Below, piece by piece: positions 14,076 to 18,239 of a stretch of 18,239 nt of DNA; positions within the stretch are counted from its first letter, which is position 1, and the number at the start of each line of letters is the position of its first letter. A program made the position numbers and the translations under genes. This DNA comes from Anaerolineaceae bacterium (GTDB taxonomy: Bacteria; Chloroflexota; Anaerolineae; JAAYZQ01), in NCBI GenBank assembly GCA_012514775.1, contig JAAYZQ010000058.1:1-18239 (forward strand), read 5' to 3'. The notes under the pieces were generated by a model. The model saw only the letters and a list, made by a program, of their open reading frames with translations. It did no database searches and was not told the origin of the DNA.

Positions 14076-15305
14076 ATGAACCAAGCAGATTTTGACGTCG
14101 TCGTGGCCGGCGCCGGGGCCGGCGGAGCGGCGGCCGCCTACCATCTCGTGCGCGCCGGTCTCAGGACGTTGGTCGTCGAAAAGGCCCGGCTGCCCCGCTA
14201 CAAGGCGTGCGGCGGGGCCATCCCTCGCACCGCCCTGGCCGATTTCGCCATCGACTTTCAGGGCGTGGTCGAGGCGGTCCCCGACGAGACCTATTTCACC
14301 TTCCCCGGGCTGCCCCCGGCGAGCGTCCCCCTGGACGGCGGCCCGGTGGTCATGGTCATGCGCTCCCGGTTCGACGCCTACCTCCTGTCGCGCTCGGGGG
14401 CGGAGGTGCTGGAGGGGGTGGCCGTCGAGGAGGTGGCGGAGGACGCCGGCGGGGTCCGGGTGCGGGTGGGAGAGCGGACGCTGTCGGCGCGCTACCTGGT
14501 GGGCGCCGACGGCGCCACCTCGCGGGTGGCCCGCGCCCTGGGCCTGCGGGCGGGGCGGCAGTGGGGCGGCACGCTGGAAGCCGAGGTGCCCCTCGCAGGC
14601 AGGCCGGAGCTGCGCAGCCGCTATGGGCACCGCGCCGTCTTTGCCCTGGGCGTCGTGCCCGACGGCTATGCCTGGTCCTTTCCCAAGGCCGAGGTCCTGT
14701 CGGTGGGCATCGGCCGCTTCCGGCCGGGCCGCTGCAACCTGCGGGCGCTTCTGGCGCGAGAGATGGACCGGCTGGGCATTCCCCTGGACGGGGCCAGCCT
14801 CCACGGGCACCCGCTGCCCGCCTACCAGATCTTGCCCTGGCCCTCGTGGGGGCGGGCCGCCTGGCGCACCACGGGCGACGGCCCCCAGGAACGGCTGTCC
14901 ACCGGGCGCTGCGTGCTCGTGGGCGACGCCGCGGGACTGGTCGACCCCCTCCTGGGCGAGGGGATTCGCTACGCCATGATCAGCGGCCGCCTGGCCGCCG
15001 AGGCCATCGCCCGCGACGACCTTTCGGGCTATGACCAGGCTGTGTGGCGCGCCGTGGGGCACAGCCTGGCGACGGCCGGCGAGGTGGCGCGCATCTTTCA
15101 CCTGATCCCGGCCATTTCCTACGTCCTGGGGGTGCGCAACCCGGCCATCGTCGGCCAGTTCGTGGACCTGCTCAGCGGCCGGGCGAGCTACGTCGGGTCC
15201 GGCCGGCGCATCATCTGGAACACGCTCAAGCTGGGCTGGCTGTTCCGGCGCCGACGGGCCGGCACCGCCCGCGGCAGGGTTCGCCGCGGGCGCCTGGAAG
15301 CCTGA
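14076..15305 (+). CDS. Geranylgeranyl-reductase-family FAD oxidoreductase
   Basis: A 409-aa flavoprotein of the GGR/ChlP-like group. FAD-binding motifs: dinucleotide fold DVVVAGAGAGGAAAAYHL (residues 7-24) with VVEK downstream; PRYKACGG, the conserved PxxKxCGG pattern of this family (about 40-47), whose cysteine is characteristic; the YLVGADGATSRVAR motif (about 140-153); and VLVGDAAGLVDPLLGEGI with D284. Family members saturate isoprenoid chains of chlorophyll, archaeal lipids or menaquinone, or act on other polyprenyl compounds. Substrate here is not fixed; menaquinone side-chain or carotenoid/lipid reduction is a reasonable guess for a non-phototroph. The start ATG 14076 has only a weak ribosome site (GGTAG). 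The short Arg-rich C-terminus could help membrane association. Confidence 0.85.
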   Translation: MNQADFDVVVAGAGAGGAAAAYHLVRAGLRTLVVEKARLPRYKACGGAIPRTALADFAIDFQGVVEAVPDETYFTFPGLPPASVPLDGGPVVMVMRSRFDAYLLSRSGAEVLEGVAVEEVAEDAGGVRVRVGERTLSARYLVGADGATSRVARALGLRAGRQWGGTLEAEVPLAGRPELRSRYGHRAVFALGVVPDGYAWSFPKAEVLSVGIGRFRPGRCNLRALLAREMDRLGIPLDGASLHGHPLPAYQILPWPSWGRAAWRTTGDGPQERLSTGRCVLVGDAAGLVDPLLGEGIRYAMISGRLAAEAIARDDLSGYDQAVWRAVGHSLATAGEVARIFHLIPAISYVLGVRNPAIVGQFVDLLSGRASYVGSGRRIIWNTLKLGWLFRRRRAGTARGRVRRGRLEA

Positions 15306-15338
15306 AGTCCCCGATGCGCCATCCGCCGGCGCGCGGCA

Positions 15339-15368
15339 ATCACAGGACGACAGATCACAGAACGATAG
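15339..15368 (+). repeat. 15-bp tandem repeat upstream of the cupin gene
   Basis: ATCACAGGACGACAG (15339-15353) is followed directly by ATCACAGAACGATAG (15354-15368), 13 of 15 identical. It ends next to the AGGAGGA ribosome site. It could be paired regulator sites or a short minisatellite. Apart from this and a GC-rich stretch, the 73-bp gap 15306-15378 shows no clear promoter. Confidence 0.55.
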
Positions 15369-15378
15369 AGGAGGAATC

Positions 15379-15738
15379 ATGGCCGAGGTACGCGACTTTC
15401 GAGAGGTGGAGGCCGAGGCGGCGGCGCCGGGGGTGACGATGCGCGTCGTCATCGGCCCCGAGCAGGGCGCGCCCTACTTTAACATGCGCATCTTTGAGGT
15501 GCAGCCGGGCCACGCGACCCCCTTCCACAGCCATTGGTGGGAGCACGAGGTCCTGGTGCTGGCCGGCCAGGGTGTCGTCCGGGGCGAGGAGAGCGAGGCG
15601 CCGGTGGGCCAGGGCAGCACCGTTTTCGTGCCCGGCGGCGAGATGCACCAGTTCCGGAACGCCGGCGACGACGTGCTGCGCTTTGCCTGCCTGGTGCCGC
15701 AGGAGTGGCTCCACAGCGTGACCAGAACCGAACCGTGA
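15379..15738 (+). CDS. Small single-domain cupin
   Basis: A 119-aa protein forming one cupin_2 beta-barrel. Motif 1 is PGHATPFHSHWWEHEVLVLAG, with H50, H52 and E55/E57 as candidate metal ligands. Motif 2 is PGGEMHQFRNAGDD, with H90 as the fourth ligand. The full ligand set suggests it binds a divalent metal and could be enzymatic (isomerase/dioxygenase-like) or a sugar- or metabolite-binding protein. Nothing narrows the substrate. A strong AGGAGGA site (15369-15375) lies 3 nt before ATG 15379. Its TGA stop overlaps the GTG start of the NTPase gene. Confidence 0.85.
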   Translation: MAEVRDFREVEAEAAAPGVTMRVVIGPEQGAPYFNMRIFEVQPGHATPFHSHWWEHEVLVLAGQGVVRGEESEAPVGQGSTVFVPGGEMHQFRNAGDDVLRFACLVPQEWLHSVTRTEP

Positions 15739-16286
15739 AGGAGCCGCTGGTTGGCCTGTTGACCGGACCCATCGGCGTGGGCAAGACGACGGTGGCCGAG
15801 CGGGTGGCCGGAGCGGCCTTGCGCCAGGGCTTGTCGTGCGGCGGCCTGCTGGCCCCGGCGCTGGTGGACGCCTGCGGGCAAAAGGCCGGCATCTGGGGCG
15901 TTGACCTGGCCGGCGGCGAGCGGCGCCTCCTGGCCCGCAGCGACCGGGACCTGGGCGGGCCCCAGGTCGGCCCCTATTCCTTCGACGGAGACGCGCTGCG
16001 CTGGGCGCTGCGCGTGATCGAGGGGGCCATCCCCCGCGCCGACCTCGTCCTGGTGGACGAGATCGGCAAGCTGGAGCTATGGGAGGGCGGCGGCCTGGCC
16101 CCCCTCCTGCCCCGCCTGGCGGCAGGCGAGGCCCGGCGCGCCCTTGTCCTGGTGCGCGAGTCGCTCCTGGCCGAGCTGCAAGCCCGCCTGGAGCCCGTGC
16201 GCCAGGTGGTGTTTTACGTGGACGAGGAGAACCGGGGAGAGATGCCTTCCCGGGTGGTCCAGGGCCTGAACCTGGAAGAGAGCTGA
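15735..16286 (+). CDS. THEP1-type nucleoside-triphosphatase (NTPase_1 family)
   Basis: A 183-aa P-loop NTPase. Walker A is GPIGVGKTT (residues 11-19); Walker B is LVLVDEIGKLEL with D108/E109, the DEIGKxEL signature of the THEP1 family (PF03266). Length is typical. THEP1 proteins hydrolyse several NTPs in vitro; cellular role is unclear. The GTG start at 15735 overlaps the cupin TGA (GTGA, 15735-15738), and no Shine-Dalgarno site lies at the usual distance, so translation is probably coupled to the cupin. A gap of only 10 nt separates it from the next gene. The frame stays open upstream to 15534, but that part is inside the cupin gene. Confidence 0.85.
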   Translation: MKEPLVGLLTGPIGVGKTTVAERVAGAALRQGLSCGGLLAPALVDACGQKAGIWGVDLAGGERRLLARSDRDLGGPQVGPYSFDGDALRWALRVIEGAIPRADLVLVDEIGKLELWEGGGLAPLLPRLAAGEARRALVLVRESLLAELQARLEPVRQVVFYVDEENRGEMPSRVVQGLNLEES

Positions 16287-16296
16287 GGAGGTACAG

Positions 16297-16830
16297 GTGG
16301 CGAACCTACAGATCGGAGACGAGGCGATTGACTTCGAGCTACCCGGCGTGGACGGACAGACGCATTCCCTGACCGGGCTGGCTGCCGGCAACAAGGCCAC
16401 GGCGGTCATTTTCATGTGCAACCATTGTCCTTACGTCCTGGGCTGGATGGAGCGGCTCAAGGGCGCGGCCCGGGACTATGCCGGGCAGGGCGTGGCCTTT
16501 GCCGGGATCAATGCCAACGACGCGAGCAAGTATCCGGCCGACAGCTTTGACAACATGAAAAAGCTGGCCGAGGAGTGGGATCTGCCCTTCCCCTATCTCT
16601 GGGACGAGAGCCAGGAGGTGGCGGCGGCCTACGGTGCGGAGCGCACGCCCGAGATATTCCTGTTCGATAAAGACATGCGCCTGCGCTATCACGGCGCCCC
16701 CGACGACAACCGCGACGAGACGCAGGTAACCGTGCACTACCTGCGGGACGCGCTGGATGCCGTCCTGGCCGGCAAGGATCCGCCGCTGCGCGACAGCCAG
16801 CCGGTGGGTTGCACCATCAAGTGGAAGTAG
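16297..16830 (+). CDS. Thioredoxin-fold / AhpC-TSA-like redoxin
   Basis: A 177-aa cytoplasmic thiol-redox protein. Residues 1-30 (LQIGDEAIDFELPGVDGQTHSL) are the AhpC/TSA-Redoxin N-terminal pattern. The active site is FMCNHCPYV with C41 and C44, the CxxCP type of this family. The cis-Pro lies in the ERTPEIFLF segment, and GAPDDNRDE is a family signature. The likely role is reduction of a protein disulfide or peroxide, but the partner is unknown. The GTG start at 16297 is supported by GAGGAG, 6 nt upstream. It ends with a third cysteine in VGCTIKW. It appears to be the last gene of the cupin-NTPase-redoxin cluster and overlaps the convergent minus-strand gene by 14 nt. Confidence 0.88.
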   Translation: MANLQIGDEAIDFELPGVDGQTHSLTGLAAGNKATAVIFMCNHCPYVLGWMERLKGAARDYAGQGVAFAGINANDASKYPADSFDNMKKLAEEWDLPFPYLWDESQEVAAAYGAERTPEIFLFDKDMRLRYHGAPDDNRDETQVTVHYLRDALDAVLAGKDPPLRDSQPVGCTIKWK

Positions 16831-17164
16831 CGCCCGGCGCGGCGTCCCGGCGCGCGGCCAGCAGCCTCTGCCGGATCATCTCCCGGGAGGGGACCGGCGA
16901 GAAGCGGCCATCCTCCAGGCGGTAGACGCGGCACGCCAGGGCGACGCCCATCTGGGCCGCGCCCCCCGGGTCCACGTCCTGCCCGTCCACGCGGATGGTG
17001 GGCGAGCCGGGAAAATGCCAGCGCTGCGCATCCTGGTCGCCCTCGACCAGGATGCGCTCCACCGGCCAGTCGAGCCCTTCCTCGGCCAGGACCTCGTGGA
17101 GCAACTGCCACGCCTCGGGGTGAGAGGGGCAGTCCTCCCAGTAGAGAAACTGGATCTCGGGCAT
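16817..17164 (-). CDS. Small thioredoxin-like protein with CPSH motif
   Basis: A 115-aa thioredoxin-fold protein. The N-terminal strand PEIQFLYWEDCPSHPEAW carries C12 in CPSH, where a classical thioredoxin has CxxC, so the resolving cysteine is replaced by His. HFPGSPTIRVDGQDVDPG (about 52-69) is the cis-Pro (SPT) strand-turn. A distant relation to MerB/alkylmercury-lyase-associated thioredoxin-like proteins is possible. ATG 17164 is chosen because AAAGGAGGA (17180-17172) lies 7 nt upstream; an in-frame ATG at 17209 lies next to the -10 box and has no such site. With one active-site Cys it may bind metal or glutathione, or act by a monothiol route. Its 3' end overlaps the redoxin gene by 14 nt on the opposite strand. 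Confidence 0.75.
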   Translation of the reverse strand: MPEIQFLYWEDCPSHPEAWQLLHEVLAEEGLDWPVERILVEGDQDAQRWHFPGSPTIRVDGQDVDPGGAAQMGVALACRVYRLEDGRFSPVPSREMIRQRLLAARRDAAPGATST

Positions 17165-17197
17165 ATTGCCGTCCTCCTTTCCGCTTGACGTGCCGGT

Positions 17198-17206
17198 AGT
17201 ATACCA
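17198..17206 (-). promoter_or_regulatory. Extended -10 of the small thioredoxin-like gene
   Basis: TGGTATACT on the minus strand (17206-17198) is an extended -10. No good -35 is visible at 16-18 bp. The leader would be about 27 nt and contain the AAAGGAGGA ribosome site. Confidence 0.45.
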
Positions 17207-17244
17207 CAAACCACGTCAGATCCACGACCGGCTCTGCCTGCGTG

Positions 17245-17292
17245 TGTCAATTCCGCCGCGACCCCTGGTGCCCTGCTCCGGCGGATTTGACA
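17245..17292. promoter_or_regulatory. 14-bp inverted repeat over the rodZ-like -35 box
   Basis: TGTCAATTCCGCCG (17245-17258) and CGGCGGATTTGACA (17279-17292) are inverted copies with one mismatch (13/14), separated by 20 bp. The right arm contains the -35 TTGACA; the left arm carries TTGACA on the minus strand, but without a -10 at 16-18 bp. It is a candidate operator, or a duplicated promoter half. Confidence 0.6.
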
Positions 17293-17315
17293 ATCGCGCC
17301 CATTGCGGGTATATT
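17287..17315 (+). promoter_or_regulatory. rodZ-like gene promoter, TTGACA-N17-TATATT
   Basis: Consensus -35 (17287-17292), a 17-bp spacer and -10 TATATT (17310-17315). The predicted transcription start is about 17322, at the GTG start codon itself or about 13 nt before the ATG alternative. Confidence 0.75.
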
Positions 17316-17322
17316 GGAGGGC

Positions 17323-18239
17323 GTGACTCAGGACATGGCACGCCCTCTGGGCGAATGGTTGCAGCAGCGTCGCGAAGAGTTGGGCATTAGCCTGGAGCAG
17401 GCCGAGGTCGAGACCCGGATCCGCCGGCGGTACCTCGAGGCCCTGGAAACAGAGGACCTGGACTCTTTGCCCGATCCGTTCGTGGGTCGGGGTTTTTTGC
17501 GCAATTATGCCGGCTACCTGGGGCTCAACCCCGACGAGGCAGCCCGGCGCTATGCCCAGCTCGGCGCTCCGCCACCGCCACCGGTGCCACGCATCGACGA
17601 CTCGGTCTTTCGCTCCGAGCCCTTTCGCCCCGTGCCGCTGCACCACATGCCCGGCTTTCGCGGGCGCCGGGGCTGGATCGCCGGCCTGGTGGTCCTCGGC
17701 GTGGCGGCCGTGGCGTTCCTGGGCTGGTGGCTGGGGGCTCCCTACGTCTATCGCTGGATGTACGGCGAGCGCACCGCACCCCGGCCGACGGCCACGAGCG
17801 CCGCGGTGCTGGCCACCGACCAGTCGCCGGCGGCACCCACCCTCGAGTCCGCCCCGGCCACACCCACACGGGCCACGGCTACGGCCACGAGGAGGGCCAC
17901 CGCCTCGCCCGATGTGACGCTGACCCTGACCTGGACGCCTTCTCCCTCGCCCAGCCCTTCGCCGCCCGTCTACACCGGCATTTTCATGGAGCTGGTCTTT
18001 ACCGGGACCTCGTGGATCCAGGTGACCGTGGACGGCGTGCGCGAGTTCCAGGGCGAGCTGCCCACCGACACCTACCGCTCGTGGTATGGCGAGGAGCGCA
18101 TCGAGCTGCGGGTGGGCAATGCCGGCGTCGTCCTGGTGACCTTGAACGGCCAATCGCTGGGCACGCTGGGCGGCCCCGGCCAGGTTGTGGATCGGGTCTT
18201 TGAGCGCGCAGGGGAGGGCTGGGCCGAGGCGACGGGCAC
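17323..18239 (+). CDS. RodZ-like HTH / TM / DUF4115 protein (3' end outside window)
   Basis: At least 305 residues; the frame runs off the window with no stop. Residues about 7-78 are an HTH_25 domain (LGEWLQQRREELGISLEQAEVETRIRRRYLEALE..., then LPDPFVGRGFLRNYAGYLGL). A proline-rich linker leads to one membrane helix (117-138), then a Thr/Pro/Ser linker (150-215) and a C-terminal DUF4115 domain (about 218-295; SWIQVTVDG, LRVGNAG, VTLNG). This is the RodZ architecture: cytoplasmic HTH that contacts MreB in rod-shaped bacteria, and an outside beta domain. The start is GTG 17323 or ATG 17335. GGAGG (17316-17320) is 2 nt from the first and 14 nt from the second, so neither is ideal. It lies alone, without mreBCD in view, so a cell-shape role is inference. 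Confidence 0.85.
   Translation, partial: MTQDMARPLGEWLQQRREELGISLEQAEVETRIRRRYLEALETEDLDSLPDPFVGRGFLRNYAGYLGLNPDEAARRYAQLGAPPPPPVPRIDDSVFRSEPFRPVPLHHMPGFRGRRGWIAGLVVLGVAAVAFLGWWLGAPYVYRWMYGERTAPRPTATSAAVLATDQSPAAPTLESAPATPTRATATATRRATASPDVTLTLTWTPSPSPSPSPPVYTGIFMELVFTGTSWIQVTVDGVREFQGELPTDTYRSWYGEERIELRVGNAGVVLVTLNGQSLGTLGGPGQVVDRVFERAGEGWAEATG

Noticed and set aside
14004..15452. Minus-strand frame of about 482 codons opposite the reductase
   Set aside because: Shadow of a gene with clear FAD-binding motifs on the plus strand.
16876..18153. Minus-strand frame spanning the rodZ-like gene and part of the thioredoxin-like gene
   Set aside because: It crosses two real genes and promoter DNA and has His/Gly/Arg-rich shadow composition.

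Overview
The window is about 18 kb of GC-rich, gene-dense bacterial DNA. It most likely comes from a member of the Chloroflexota (Anaerolineae-like), probably a metagenome-assembled lineage. The inference rests on the combination of genes: long Thr/Pro linkers of the TPTATPT type in three secreted or membrane proteins, a RodZ-like HTH-TM-DUF4115 protein, a stand-alone XPB/Ssl2-like (PF13625) protein, a MerR-type protein with a coiled-coil tail, a geranylgeranyl-reductase-family flavoprotein, and small dispersed nested palindromes of the CGTAGTAACG type. No tRNA, rRNA, CRISPR array, transposase or phage gene is visible. Several genes have recognisable sigma-70-like promoters, and those with a good -35 box use a 17-bp spacer.

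Layout. At 1-83 there is a nested palindromic repeat. At 84-1187 (-) is a DUF1786 protein. At 1188-1480 is a repeat-rich gap with divergent promoters. At 1481-2452 (+) is an aminoglycoside-phosphotransferase-fold kinase. At 2554-3888 (+) is rimO, a ribosomal S12 methylthiotransferase, with a very good promoter. At 3885-4973 (-) is a two-gene operon, DUF1232 membrane protein then MerR-like regulator, converging on rimO with a 4-base overlap. At 5080-6783 (+) is the PF13625 protein, divergent from that operon across one shared AT-rich box. At 6874-7620 (+) is an Alg5/DPM1-like glycosyltransferase whose promoter starts inside the upstream stop codon.

The most interesting block is 7726-13972 (+). 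It holds a secreted, membrane-anchored glycoside hydrolase family 3 protein, a TPR-like/TM/Ig-like protein overlapping it by GTGA, and a Clp/Hsp100 AAA+ ATPase 14 nt further on. The Clp protein has an intact second ATPase ring but a first ring that has lost Walker B, the arginine fingers and apparently the pore loop. I read this as one operon linking cell-envelope glycan processing to an unusual unfoldase; the functional link is inference.

Downstream are a geranylgeranyl-reductase-family flavoprotein (14076-15305), then a cupin / THEP1-type NTPase / thioredoxin-fold cluster (15379-16830). A small thioredoxin-fold protein converges on it from the minus strand (16817-17164, 14-nt overlap). The window ends inside a RodZ-like gene (17323 to the edge, no stop reached). 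Its promoter has a near-perfect 14-bp inverted repeat over the -35 box and may give a leaderless or nearly leaderless mRNA.
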